Of a DNA stretch of 62,023 nucleotides, positions 8,268 to 17,288 are shown piece after piece. The first letter of the stretch is position 1, and each line of letters begins with the position of its first letter. The notes below the pieces were generated by a model. That model saw nothing but the letters and a program-made list of their open reading frames with translations, did no database searches and had not been told where the DNA came from. Source of the DNA: Neomegalonema sp. (lineage in GTDB: Bacteria; Pseudomonadota; Alphaproteobacteria; Rhodobacterales; Rhodobacteraceae); NCBI GenBank assembly GCA_022760355.1, contig JALEGB010000141.1, positions 1 to 62,023 of the forward strand, given 5' to 3'. The translations under genes were made by a program, and so were the position numbers.

Positions 8268-9379
8268 CAGGCCCTCCGCGCGAGTTGTTGCGACATTTCA
8301 AAAACGATTTCGTTCAGCCGTTCGCCGATTTCGTCTGCATGCAGTATTTCGCTCGCGCCGCCCGCCTCGGTCAGCGCCCGGGGCATGCCGTAGACCAACG
8401 CGCTCTCCTCGGATTCGGCGATGGTTCGGCCGCCCTGGCGATGCAGCTCCGCCATCGACTTCGCCCCATCGTCCCCCATGCCCGTCAGCAGCGCGCCAAC
8501 CAAGCGGTCCGGGCCAACCGTCTCCAGCGCGCTTGTGACCAGCCGGTCAACGCTTGGATGCCAGGGAAAACCGCGATGGATTGGGATCGAGTGAGCGTGA
8601 ACGCCGCTTTCTCGTTGCAACAGCACGGCGTCAGCATCGCCGCGGCACACAAAGCACGCCCCAGGACGCAATGGGACGCGCCCGTTTAACTCGCTAACCG
8701 GGATCTCCACCGCATCGTTCAGGCGGCGCGCAAATGTCGCCGTAAACGCGCCGGGCATGTGCTGGGCAATGACAACCGCAGCCGGCAGATCCGGATCCAG
8801 TTCGCTCAACAAACGCTCGACCAGACGGGGGCCGCCCGTCGAAACGCCAATGAGCACGATCGGAAACTCGGTCGAAGGCGCAGCGTTTTTCGCCGTCCGT
8901 TTACGCGCTTCCAGACGCTCCCGCGAACGATCGACTTTCGCCGGCGCACCAGCCGATGCGCGCCGGATGATCTCCCCTGTGGAAGCGCGCGATGCGAGAG
9001 CCGCTGCAATTTTGGCCACCAGCTCGGTTTCAATCTCTTCGATATTGAGCGAGATCGTACCGCCAGGTTTTTGAACCGCATCGACCGCGCCGAGCCGAAA
9101 CGCCTCAAGCGTCGCATCGGCCGCCTCAGAGGTCAGTGACGAGAGCATCAACACAGGGGTCGGCTTCTCCGTCATGATCCGCTCGAGACATTCCAACCCG
9201 TTCATTTCGGGCATGTGAATGTCCATGGTGATCGCGTCCGGCGTGATGTCGCGCAGCTGCTCCAGCGCGTCCACGCCATCGCGCGCCGTTGCAACCTCAT
9301 AGCCCGCGGCGGAGATAATCTCGCGCAGGCGTTTGCGCATCAACGCGGAATCGTCGACCACCAAAATCTTGCCGGGCAT
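8267..9379 (-). CDS. cheB: Protein-glutamate methylesterase CheB
   Basis: 370 residues from MPGKILVVDDS; a GTG 21 bases upstream is possible but adds only a Gly-rich tail. The receiver domain (1-120) has D53 in TMDIHMPEMNG. After a linker comes the CheB methylesterase domain with the catalytic triad motifs GVSTGGP (Ser), QHMPGAFTATFA (His) and LLTGMGDDGA (Asp). It removes methyl groups from receptors, and deamidates Gln in many species, when phosphorylated by CheA. Stop and downstream start overlap as TGATG. Confidence 0.95.
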   Translation of the reverse strand: MPGKILVVDDSALMRKRLREIISAAGYEVATARDGVDALEQLRDITPDAITMDIHMPEMNGLECLERIMTEKPTPVLMLSSLTSEAADATLEAFRLGAVDAVQKPGGTISLNIEEIETELVAKIAAALASRASTGEIIRRASAGAPAKVDRSRERLEARKRTAKNAAPSTEFPIVLIGVSTGGPRLVERLLSELDPDLPAAVVIAQHMPGAFTATFARRLNDAVEIPVSELNGRVPLRPGACFVCRGDADAVLLQRESGVHAHSIPIHRGFPWHPSVDRLVTSALETVGPDRLVGALLTGMGDDGAKSMAELHRQGGRTIAESEESALVYGMPRALTEAGGASEILHADEIGERLNEIVFEMSQQLARRA

Positions 9380-9456
9380 TGTTCTCGGGCCCCCACCCAC
9401 TTTTGCGACCGTACAGGCGTTCGTTGCATTATTCGGCGGCTTGCCGATCGGGCGTG

Positions 9457-11013
9457 TTAGGCGGCGACCGCTTCGAGCTGATCGCTATCGAGCAGTCGCT
9501 CCACCGCGATCAGCAGGATGACGCCGCGCTCATCCGGAAGATGCGCAACCTGCTCAATCATGCGGCTTTGCGCGCCAAACATGCTGGGCGCGGGACGAAT
9601 GCTCGACCGCGGCAGCCGCTTCACCTCGCTGACGAAGTCGACAAAGAATCCGACGCGTGTGTTGTTGATGGTGAAAACGATGATCCGCTGACGATCGACT
9701 TCCTTGAGCGGGTCCAGCCCGAACCAGCGGCGAGAATCGATGACCGGCAAAATCTCGCCGCGCAGATTGACGACGCCCTCGACGAAGTCTGGGCTTTGCG
9801 GAACGCGCGTGATCTGGTCCGGGCGCCGAACGATCTCCTGTACGGACGAGATCGGGGCGCCGTAGGCTTCGGCTCCGAGCTTAAAGATCACAAACTGCGC
9901 CTCTTCTTCGGCGTCGCGCGTTTCTACGTCGTCCGTCTGCATATCTTCCTCATCGATGTGTTTTTTTTGCGCTGCTCCAGCCGCCTTCGCCGCCTCCTCG
10001 AGCGCGCACAGCTGTTCCATGTCGAGAACGCTGACCACGCGCTCCCCATCATCAAACAAGCAAATTGAGCGAATTTGACTGGCGGACGCGCCGCCTGCGA
10101 TCGCCTCGGGCTTCGCCGCCAATTCTTCTTCGCTGGTTCGCAGAACCTCGCGCACATGATCCGCGACGAGGCCGACGCGAAGCGGCCCGTCTTCGGTATC
10201 CATGCCCGCGACGACAATCTTCTGCGTCTGGGCCGCGGCGTTGTCCGGCGCGCCGAAGATCCGGCGCATGCTGATCAAGGGCAGCAACTCTCCCCGTAGC
10301 GACGCGACGCCGATCAGGGTCGGATCGGCGCCAGGCGCTTGCGCGATCGACGGTGGCATCGATACGATTTCACGCACCGATTCGATTGGCAAAGCATACT
10401 CCTGACCAGCCACATCAAAGCTGACCAAGCAGACTTCGTCCGTATCGTCGCCCTCTTGATCCTGCTCGTCTGTATCGCTCGCGCCGCCGAACTCGTCGGC
10501 CCCGGCGACATCGGCGCGCTCTCGCTCAATCCGTTCCGCCGCAACCATCTCGAGCAGCTTAACTGCATTGAGAATGATGTGGGATTTATCGCGCCCAGCT
10601 CCGGGTTTTACGACGCCCGCCATCATCTCGCTGCGCATCGTCGCCTGGATCGCTTCTGCGCTTTCGACTTCGGCAGGCTCAACCGATACGATCGTTGAGA
10701 CGTGATCTACTCGCAGGCCCGTGGTCTCGCCATTGTCGAACACCAGAATGCGCGGCGCCTCGTCCTCCTCATCGCAAAGGATGCCGAGCGCCTGGCGCAC
10801 ATCAATGACGGGCAAGACCTGACCGCGCAAATTCGCCAGACCGATCAAACAACTTGGAGAGAGGGGAACAGACGCCAGAGCGGGCTCGCGAATAATCTCG
10901 CAGACCTGAGCGAGCGGCAGCGCGAAATGTTCCTGACCAACTCGGAACAGGATATACTGCTCAAGCTGGCCCGCAGCGTCAGCAGCGCTCTGTTCGGCTT
11001 TACGCTCGCTCAT
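9457..11013 (-). CDS. Coupling protein with three CheW domains
   Basis: 518 residues. Three CheW units follow one another: about 18-165 (YILFRVGQEHFALPL, then LANLRGQVLPVIDVR), about 192-330 (VCLVSFDVAGQEYALPI, then VASLRGELLPLISMR) and about 368-510 (FVIFKLGAEAYGAPI, then VVNLRGEILPVIDSR). Acidic linkers (DTDEQDQEGDDTDE and similar) separate them. Ordinary CheW is one domain of about 150 residues. By family, each domain can bridge receptor tips and the CheA P5 domain, so this protein could cross-link several partners. The start has GAGGTG upstream. It lies between the chemoreceptor and cheB in the operon. Confidence 0.95.
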   Translation of the reverse strand: MSERKAEQSAADAAGQLEQYILFRVGQEHFALPLAQVCEIIREPALASVPLSPSCLIGLANLRGQVLPVIDVRQALGILCDEEDEAPRILVFDNGETTGLRVDHVSTIVSVEPAEVESAEAIQATMRSEMMAGVVKPGAGRDKSHIILNAVKLLEMVAAERIERERADVAGADEFGGASDTDEQDQEGDDTDEVCLVSFDVAGQEYALPIESVREIVSMPPSIAQAPGADPTLIGVASLRGELLPLISMRRIFGAPDNAAAQTQKIVVAGMDTEDGPLRVGLVADHVREVLRTSEEELAAKPEAIAGGASASQIRSICLFDDGERVVSVLDMEQLCALEEAAKAAGAAQKKHIDEEDMQTDDVETRDAEEEAQFVIFKLGAEAYGAPISSVQEIVRRPDQITRVPQSPDFVEGVVNLRGEILPVIDSRRWFGLDPLKEVDRQRIIVFTINNTRVGFFVDFVSEVKRLPRSSIRPAPSMFGAQSRMIEQVAHLPDERGVILLIAVERLLDSDQLEAVAA

Positions 11014-11099
11014 TTTTCACCTCACGCCAGAGCCGCCATTCCGTCTTCGCCGCGCGCATCGGTTGCGCGCCGCCTTGTTGTTGCGCCCAGCCGCGCGCC

Positions 11100-13043
11100 T
11101 CAGGCCATCTGGAGGTCTTCAGCCAGCGACGACAGCTCCTCGACCAACGCTGCGAGCACCTCGGCGGTCTCAGAGCCCTGGCTCGCCGCCGCGTCCGCTT
11201 CGGCCGCTTTGTCGCGCCCCTGCTGGCACGCCGTAGCGATTTGCTCGACGCCGCCGCCAACATCGCTGAGCGCCTTGTGGACCTGCTCGCCGCCCTCAAC
11301 GACGCTGGCGTTGCCATCCACAACCGTCTGGAGTTCGTCGGCCAACTCATCGAGTTCCGCGATGATAGCGCTGCATTTTTCGAACTCGGTCGACGAGCTC
11401 GACACCGTTTCTGCGATGTCTTGGCGAACAACGCCGATCTGCTCGTCAATCGCCTCGACAATGTCCTTGATGCGCTCAGCGTTCTCGGCGCTGTCCCGCG
11501 CGAGGTTGCGGATGTCGGTCGACACAACTGAGAAGCCCTTGCCGAACTCGCCGGCCCGCGCCGCCTCAACCGAACCGCTCACAGCCAACATGCCGGTTTG
11601 GACCGAAACGGTCGTGATGGCGTCGACGATTTTGTTGATCCGGCCGCTGATTTCGGACAGCCCGCCGACGCGCGTCGAGCAAGCACGCCCTTCATCGATC
11701 GATTTACGCATCCCATCGATCAGCGCATGCACGCCTTCTTGCGATTCTTTAGCGAATGCAGCGACCTCACGGCTCAGCTCAAGCGCATCGCGCGCCATCT
11801 TAACCGTATCATTCGTCCCTGCTTCGATCTCTTTGATCGCCGTCGACGACTCGGTGACCGCCGCAGCGGCGCTGTCCGCGCCGCGCATGATGTCGCGGAT
11901 GGCGACTTCGATCTCGCTGGACGACCGGTTGATCTCTTCGACGGCTCCGCCCAACTCATCGATCGCATTGGCCAGATCTTCGCCGCTGCGGGACATGTCG
12001 GTGCTGTTTTTCAGCTCTTCCGCGGTGTCCGCCAAGCCAGCGGCCGAGTTTTCGCTTTGACGCAAAGCTTGGGCGACCTGCGCGACCGTCGCCACTGTCT
12101 GCTCACAAGCGGCGCCTTGCTCCTCAGCGGACTTCGCCATCGCTTCAGCGCCGCGCAGCGCCTCGCCAACCGCCCGGTTCGATTCATCCGAGGATTGGGC
12201 GATCGAGCGCGCAAACTCCTGCACCTTCGCCATTGCGTTGCGGACGCTGTCCAACTTTTCAGTGATCGAGCCTGCGCGACTCATCTCGCTTGTCGCCGCC
12301 TTGGCCGATTCGTTGATCGCCTCGGAGACCAGCTTTACTTCACCCTGTACGCGAGTGATCAGCTCTTGAATGTCATTGGCGCACTTCTCCGACGTTTCCG
12401 CCAAGGTGCGGACCTCGTCGGCGACAACGGCGAACCCCTTGCCATGCTGCCCGGCGCGCGCCGCCTCGATGGCGGCGTTAAGCGCCAGCAAGTTGGTTTG
12501 GTCGGCGATTTGAGCAACGGTCGCCAAAACATCTTCAATGCTGGCCGCCTGGCTTTCCAGTTCACCGACCAGCTTGACCAGCTCTGTCTGGCGCTGAGCC
12601 GCCTCGCCCACCGACTTGATCGACGATGAAACGCTGCTGTTGACGCGCGTGGTCATTTCGCCCAGGCGATCAACCTTCGCCGCGGCGTCGCCCGCGTTTG
12701 ACGCCGCGCTCTCAAAGCGCTCGCCGACCTCGCGAATGGATCGCAAGGATTGCGCCGCCGCAGCAGCGGTTTGCGTCGCGCCGGCGGCGATTTCGTCCAT
12801 CGCAGCCTTGAGCTGCTCAGACGCCGTTGACGCCTCGACCACGCCAGACGCCAGCTCCTCCGACGCCGCGGAGATACGCTCCGCGGCTTTTTGCTGGCGC
12901 GCTACATTGCGCGCTTGGCGACGGCCGGCGTCGCGCCCAGCCCTTGACGCGCGGGGCGTCGATGCCGTCTCGCTCACTGGCTCATCCGCCGGATCTTGCG
13001 CTTCCGAGCCTTTATTGAGCTTCGACGTCTTCACCAATGCCAT
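11100..13043 (-). CDS. Soluble chemoreceptor with two MCP signalling hairpins
   Basis: 647 residues, no membrane segment or recognisable sensor domain. After a basic N-terminus the protein is one long Ala/Glu/Ser-rich coiled coil. It holds two kinase-control tips: residues 178-216 ([21 protein letters not shown], quoted in parts: [18 protein letters not shown] then [13 protein letters not shown]) and 478-516 ([18 protein letters not shown] then [15 protein letters not shown]). The first is canonical; the second departs at the normally conserved Asn positions. First gene of the che operon, so probably its dedicated cytoplasmic receptor. How it senses is unknown; a partner protein or the cytoplasmic state are options. 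Confidence 0.93.
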   Translation of the reverse strand: MALVKTSKLNKGSEAQDPADEPVSETASTPRASRAGRDAGRRQARNVARQQKAAERISAASEELASGVVEASTASEQLKAAMDEIAAGATQTAAAAAQSLRSIREVGERFESAASNAGDAAAKVDRLGEMTTRVNSSVSSSIKSVGEAAQRQTELVKLVGELESQAASIEDVLATVAQIADQTNLLALNAAIEAARAGQHGKGFAVVADEVRTLAETSEKCANDIQELITRVQGEVKLVSEAINESAKAATSEMSRAGSITEKLDSVRNAMAKVQEFARSIAQSSDESNRAVGEALRGAEAMAKSAEEQGAACEQTVATVAQVAQALRQSENSAAGLADTAEELKNSTDMSRSGEDLANAIDELGGAVEEINRSSSEIEVAIRDIMRGADSAAAAVTESSTAIKEIEAGTNDTVKMARDALELSREVAAFAKESQEGVHALIDGMRKSIDEGRACSTRVGGLSEISGRINKIVDAITTVSVQTGMLAVSGSVEAARAGEFGKGFSVVSTDIRNLARDSAENAERIKDIVEAIDEQIGVVRQDIAETVSSSSTEFEKCSAIIAELDELADELQTVVDGNASVVEGGEQVHKALSDVGGGVEQIATACQQGRDKAAEADAAASQGSETAEVLAALVEELSSLAEDLQMA

Positions 13044-13351
13044 CTCTTCGTCCCTTCGCCGAACAACTCAGAGTGACCGGGCGGGTCACAGTTTGCGGGT
13101 ATGGGTCTGGTCTACGGGAAAAATGTAAAGAAAGGCGGTACAGGCGACGAATTCGAAAAGTCCGCAAATCCGCATTCATGCTGCAACAGTTACCAGTCTT
13201 ATGACGATCACAAATACGGGTGATGAATAAGTAATAAAGTTTTTAAATCGATTTACGCGATGCGACTTGCCCCTCCGTCTTAGGCATGCCAAGCGATCGC
13301 CTTGACGGCCCCAACGCCATGATGGGCCCTTTCAGGCCAGTGAGAAGCAGA
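13044..13351. other. Divergent intergenic region: che operon promoter side and dgoK leader
   Basis: 308 bases between the first che gene (minus) and dgoK (plus). The part around 13195-13260 is AT-rich compared with its surroundings and is the likely site of both promoters. I see no convincing sigma-70 hexamer pair or clear operator, and no small gene. Confidence 0.5.
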
Positions 13352-14278
13352 ATGACGCACACTTGGATCGCTGCGGATTGGGGAACATCCCATCTGAGGC
13401 TCGTTTTGATGAGCGCAGAAGATACGCCCATCGCCCGCGCGCAGTCGGACCAGGGCATGGGCGCGCTAACCTCAGCCGGCTATGAGCCAGCATTGGCCGC
13501 GGCCGCCGAGCCATGGCTGAAAAACGCCACTGAAGCGGCGCCTATGCTCGTGTTGATCTCCGGAATGGCCGGCGCACGGCAGGGATGGCTTGAGGCGCCC
13601 TATGCGCCGGTTCCCGGCCCACCGCTCGATCCTGCGAAATTTGTCGCCCCTCCCACCCAATCGCCCCGGCTACGGGTGCGCATCGCCCACGGGCTCGCCC
13701 AGCACAATCCGCCGGATGTCATGCGGGGCGAAGAAACCCAAATTGCCGGCTTCCTCGCCGCCTTTCCCGATTTTGAGGGGGTGATCTGCTTGCCCGGCAC
13801 CCACTCAAAATGGGCCGAAATCGCTTCGGGTCGTGTTACCCAATTCCACACCGCGATGACGGGAGAGATCTTCGCGCTTTTCAGCGAGCATTCTGTGCTG
13901 CGTCACTCCTTGCAAGGAGACAGCACGGTCAAAAGCGACAGCGAGACGCTGGGGGACTGCTTCGCGCGCGCAGTCCATGAGGCTTACGAAGCGCCCGCTG
14001 CAAGCTGGCTGACGCTGTTCCGGATCAGGGCGCAAAGCCTGCTCGCCGGCGTGACGGCGCCAGAGGCGCGAGAAATGCTGTCTGGCATGCTGATCGGAGC
14101 CGAAATCGCCGCCCTCCGCCCGGTCTGGCAAGGTCGCCGCCTTGCGGTGATCGGCGCGCCAGCCTTGACCGCCCGCTATTCGGACGCGCTCACCCAAGTC
14201 GGCGCCGTCAACGAAACTTTCGATGTTGAACGCGCGACGCTCGCTGGTCTTTCGACCTTGCGCGCAGTCGTCCACTAA
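13352..14278 (+). CDS. dgoK: 2-dehydro-3-deoxygalactonokinase
   Basis: 308 residues from MTHTWIAADWGTS, the typical N-terminus of the DgoK family (ASKHA-like kinase fold); an in-frame ATG 66 bases earlier is less likely. Visible family blocks are AADWGTSHLR, MAGARQGWLEAPY, GEETQIAG and LPGTHSKW, which is a DgoK hallmark. It phosphorylates 2-keto-3-deoxy-D-galactonate with ATP, the step before DgoA in galactose oxidation. It is followed 12 bases later by dgoA. Confidence 0.93.
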   Translation: MTHTWIAADWGTSHLRLVLMSAEDTPIARAQSDQGMGALTSAGYEPALAAAAEPWLKNATEAAPMLVLISGMAGARQGWLEAPYAPVPGPPLDPAKFVAPPTQSPRLRVRIAHGLAQHNPPDVMRGEETQIAGFLAAFPDFEGVICLPGTHSKWAEIASGRVTQFHTAMTGEIFALFSEHSVLRHSLQGDSTVKSDSETLGDCFARAVHEAYEAPAASWLTLFRIRAQSLLAGVTAPEAREMLSGMLIGAEIAALRPVWQGRRLAVIGAPALTARYSDALTQVGAVNETFDVERATLAGLSTLRAVVH

Positions 14279-14290
14279 GGGAGAGAACAT

Positions 14291-14887
14291 ATGCGCCGTA
14301 ATATTATCGCTATTTTGCGTGGGGTTACGCCATCCGAAGCGCCCGCGATCGCCGCAGCGCTGATCGAAAGCGGCGTCACTCGAATTGAGGTGCCCCTGAA
14401 CTCCCCCTCCCCGCTGGAAAGCATCGCGAGCCTCGCGAAAGCGTTTGCAGGGCGGGCTGAGATCGGCGCGGGCACCGTCCTGACGCCGGACGAGGTCTAT
14501 GCGGTCGCGGCGACCGGAGCGCGTCTGATCGTATCGCCAAATGCGGACCCGACCGTGATCCGCACCGTCAAAAAACTCGGAATGACCTCCCTGCCCGGCG
14601 TGTTCACGGCCTCGGAATGCTTCGCCGCACTGAAAGCCGGCGCCGATGGATTAAAGCTTTTCCCCGGCGACATTCTGGGAACCAAAGGTCTGGCCGCGCT
14701 GCGCGCCGTCACGCCGACGCACGCGCAGCTCTATGCTGTCGGCGGCGTGGATGCGAGCAACCTTAGCGCTTGGCGCGCAGCGGGCGCCGATGGGTTCGGG
14801 ATCGGCTCAGCATTGTACAAACCGGGCTTCACCGCCGCGACTGTCGCCGAAGGCGCCAGAGCCTTGGTCCGCGCTTATGACAGCTGA
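14291..14887 (+). CDS. dgoA: 2-dehydro-3-deoxy-6-phosphogalactonate aldolase
   Basis: 198 residues, KDPG/KDPGal aldolase family (class I, TIM barrel). Motifs: IIAILRGV at the N-terminus, GVTRIEVPLNSP, GAGTVLTPDEV, and the Schiff-base lysine region GADGLKLFPGD. The LNSP sequence and pairing with dgoK favour the phosphogalactonate enzyme over KDPG aldolase. It splits KDPGal into pyruvate and glyceraldehyde 3-phosphate. Its 3' end overlaps the end of the convergent LysR gene by 13 bases. Confidence 0.92.
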   Translation: MRRNIIAILRGVTPSEAPAIAAALIESGVTRIEVPLNSPSPLESIASLAKAFAGRAEIGAGTVLTPDEVYAVAATGARLIVSPNADPTVIRTVKKLGMTSLPGVFTASECFAALKAGADGLKLFPGDILGTKGLAALRAVTPTHAQLYAVGGVDASNLSAWRAAGADGFGIGSALYKPGFTAATVAEGARALVRAYDS

Positions 14888-15855
14888 CCCAGCTGCTTCA
14901 TCTCAGCAACCCGTCGCCGAACCGCATCGAAGAAAATCTGCGCGGCGGGCGGCAACGCCCGCTCCTTGAGGGTGAGCATCGAATAGGCGGAAACCCGAAT
15001 ATCCTCGGGGATCTCCAGCGCGCAGACCTGCGGGTTCTTCGGATCGTCGCCGCGGTAGAATTCGACGACCGATCGCGCCACCGGGGCGATCGCGCTCGAT
15101 TGGCGAACAATCGCCAGCGTCATAAGCAGCGACGTCGTCCGAACGATACGCTCCGGGCGCGGGAGCGCGGCGTTCGTCCATGCGCGCTCGACCGTTTCGC
15201 TCAACAGTCCGAGCCGGTCCTGCACAACCCAATCATAGCCGACGCAGTCGCGCAGCGTGCGCTGACCGACAACCGCAAGCGGATGGTCCACCCGCGCCAT
15301 CAACGCAATCGGCTCATCCGCGACATGCTCAAGATCAAACAGTAGCGGATCCGCCCCGCCCAGCACGCGCCCCAACATAAAATCCAGCCGACCGGCCACC
15401 AGCTGCTCCAACAGAACCGGACTGGTCTCGACCATGATCGACACTTCGATACTCGGATGAGCCCGCTGCACCTCAGGCAATACAGGCAGGATGATCTCAA
15501 GCGCCGGTCCCGTCACGGCGCCGATCCGCACGCTGCCTCGGGCGCCGGCGCGCATCTCCACCAGCTCACGCTCCGCAACATCAATTTCGCTTAAGATGCG
15601 CTGCGCCCGCTCCGCAAAACGGAGCCCGATCTCACTTAGGGCGACGCCCCTGGGATGGCGCACATAGAGTGACGCGCCGAGAATATGCTCAAGCTCAGCA
15701 AGAAGCCTGGAGCCGGCGGGCTGGGTCATATTCAGCTGCGCGGCGGCGGCGCTTACCTGCTCAAACTCGTTGAGCGCCGCCAGCATGCGCAGATGCCGTA
15801 ATTGTAATCCGCGACGCGCAAGACCGCCGCTCATCTCTCGATCGTCATCACCCAC
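14875..15855 (-). CDS. gbpR: LysR-family regulator, GbpR-like
   Basis: 326 residues from the GTG at 15855, chosen for GGAG six bases upstream; a TTG at 15861 and an ATG at 15834 are alternatives. N-terminal winged HTH (LQLRHLRMLAALNEF, AAAQLNMTQPAGSRLLAELE), then a LysR substrate domain. It is divergent from chvE. That position and the sequence match GbpR, the regulator of the sugar-binding protein gene in Agrobacterium and Azospirillum relatives; the gene symbol is by context. It probably activates chvE-ggu with galactose/arabinose-type inducers and represses itself. A repeated ATGATATA motif in the shared promoter region is a candidate binding site. Confidence 0.88.
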   Translation of the reverse strand: MGDDDREMSGGLARRGLQLRHLRMLAALNEFEQVSAAAAQLNMTQPAGSRLLAELEHILGASLYVRHPRGVALSEIGLRFAERAQRILSEIDVAERELVEMRAGARGSVRIGAVTGPALEIILPVLPEVQRAHPSIEVSIMVETSPVLLEQLVAGRLDFMLGRVLGGADPLLFDLEHVADEPIALMARVDHPLAVVGQRTLRDCVGYDWVVQDRLGLLSETVERAWTNAALPRPERIVRTTSLLMTLAIVRQSSAIAPVARSVVEFYRGDDPKNPQVCALEIPEDIRVSAYSMLTLKERALPPAAQIFFDAVRRRVAEMKQLGQLS

Positions 15856-15885
15856 CGCCAACTCCGCTTATCAGAGACAATCACA

Positions 15886-15939
15886 ATGATATACCGAACA
15901 AGATATATCATAAGTCGAATTTCGGATTTGAATGATATA
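15886..15939. promoter_or_regulatory. Candidate GbpR operator between gbpR and chvE
   Basis: ATGATATA at 15886-15893 faces TATATCAT at 15904-15911: a perfect 8-bp inverted repeat with a 10-base spacer. A third half-site ATGATATA lies at 15932-15939. An interrupted dyad plus an extra half-site in a divergent LysR promoter region is the usual LysR arrangement. Assignment to GbpR is inference. Confidence 0.6.
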
Positions 15940-16068
15940 GCGAATTGAGCATCCTTGCCCTGCGCAAAGGCGCACCCGCTTAGGTGGGTAAAAAGAAGCG
16001 CACAGGCGCGTTGCGGGTCACACGCCAAAGGCGCCGCGGCGCTTCTCGTCGCCCTGACGGAGGAAATT

Positions 16069-17142
16069 ATGCTGAATTTTGCCAGAAAGATTCTGGCAGG
16101 CGCAGTCGTTGCGTCTGCTTTCATCGCCCCCGGCATCGCCGCCGCCAAAGACTTGGTGGGCATCTCAATGCCGACGAAATCCTCATCCCGCTGGATTTCC
16201 GATGGCGAGTCGATGGTGAAGCAGTTTGAGGCCGCTGGCTACAAAACCGTGCTTCAATATGCGGAAGATAAAATCCCGACCCAGCTGGCGCAAATCGAGA
16301 CCATGGTCGGCCAAGGCGTCAAAGTCCTGGTAATCGCGGCGATTGACGGCACCACCCTATCAGGCATCCTGGAAGACGCTGCGGCTAACGGCGTGAAAAT
16401 CATCGCCTATGACCGGCTGATCCGCGACAGTGCTCATGTCGACTACTACGCCACCTTTGACAACTTTAAGGTCGGCGTTCTGCAAGCGACCAACCTGGTC
16501 AAAGGCCTGGAAAAACGCTTTGGCGATCAGAAGGTCTGGCACGTTGAATTGTTCGGCGGCTCCCCGGACGACAACAACGCGTTCTTCTTCTACAACGGCG
16601 CGATGTCCGTGCTGAAGCCGCTGATCGACAGCGGCAAGATCAAGATCATCTCCGGCCAAATGGGTATGAAGAAGGTCGGGACCCTGCGCTGGTCCGGCCA
16701 ACGCGCGCAGGAGCGGATGGACGCGCTGCTGGCCGCGCACTACACCGACACGCCAATCCATGGCGTTCTCTCGCCTTATGACGGGCTGTCAATCGGCATC
16801 ATTTCGTCGCTCAAAGGCGTTGGCTACGGCGCAGGCGATTTGACAATGCCAATCGTGACGGGCCAGGACGCCGAAGTTCCTTCGGTTCAGGCGATGCTGC
16901 GCGGCGAACAATTCTCGACCATCTTCAAAGACACGCGGGAACTGGCGCGCGTCACCGTAAAAATGGTCGACTCGCTGCTGAAAGGCGGCAAGCCGGAAAT
17001 CAACGACACCAAGACCTATGACAATGGCGTCAAGGTCATCCCGTCCTTCCTCTTGGTTCCAGTGCCTGTGACCCTGGAAAACTGGGAAAAAGCGTTGATT
17101 GCCACCGGCTATTACAAGAAAGAGCAAATCGTCAAAAAGTGA
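16069..17142 (+). CDS. chvE: Periplasmic multiple-sugar-binding protein ChvE
   Basis: 357 residues. The ATG has GGAGG seven bases upstream. A Sec signal peptide is clear ([20 protein letters not shown], ending near AAAK). The mature part is a periplasmic-binding-protein type 1 fold: [56 protein letters not shown]. These are typical of ChvE/xylose-type receptors. It binds aldoses such as galactose, arabinose or glucose in the periplasm and feeds GguA-GguB. In Agrobacterium the same protein also signals to VirA; nothing here shows a vir system. Confidence 0.93.
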   Translation: MLNFARKILAGAVVASAFIAPGIAAAKDLVGISMPTKSSSRWISDGESMVKQFEAAGYKTVLQYAEDKIPTQLAQIETMVGQGVKVLVIAAIDGTTLSGILEDAAANGVKIIAYDRLIRDSAHVDYYATFDNFKVGVLQATNLVKGLEKRFGDQKVWHVELFGGSPDDNNAFFFYNGAMSVLKPLIDSGKIKIISGQMGMKKVGTLRWSGQRAQERMDALLAAHYTDTPIHGVLSPYDGLSIGIISSLKGVGYGAGDLTMPIVTGQDAEVPSVQAMLRGEQFSTIFKDTRELARVTVKMVDSLLKGGKPEINDTKTYDNGVKVIPSFLLVPVPVTLENWEKALIATGYYKKEQIVKK

Positions 17143-17288
17143 GGCGAATTGCGGCGGGCTGTAGCTTGAGCTTCGGCCCGCGCTGACGCGGCGCGCGCAG
17201 ATCACAGCGATCACTCCCCGATCCGCCCTGCGCGCCCGCATGACGCTTCGCCGCTCTTCGCCCCCCATTCCCTCCTGCAGAGGCCCGC

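Noticed and set aside
10702-12060. Open frame of 452 codons on the plus strand opposite the coupler and receptor genes
   Set aside because: Antisense to clear CheW and MCP domains. The Ser/Ala-rich product is a mirror of the coiled coil.
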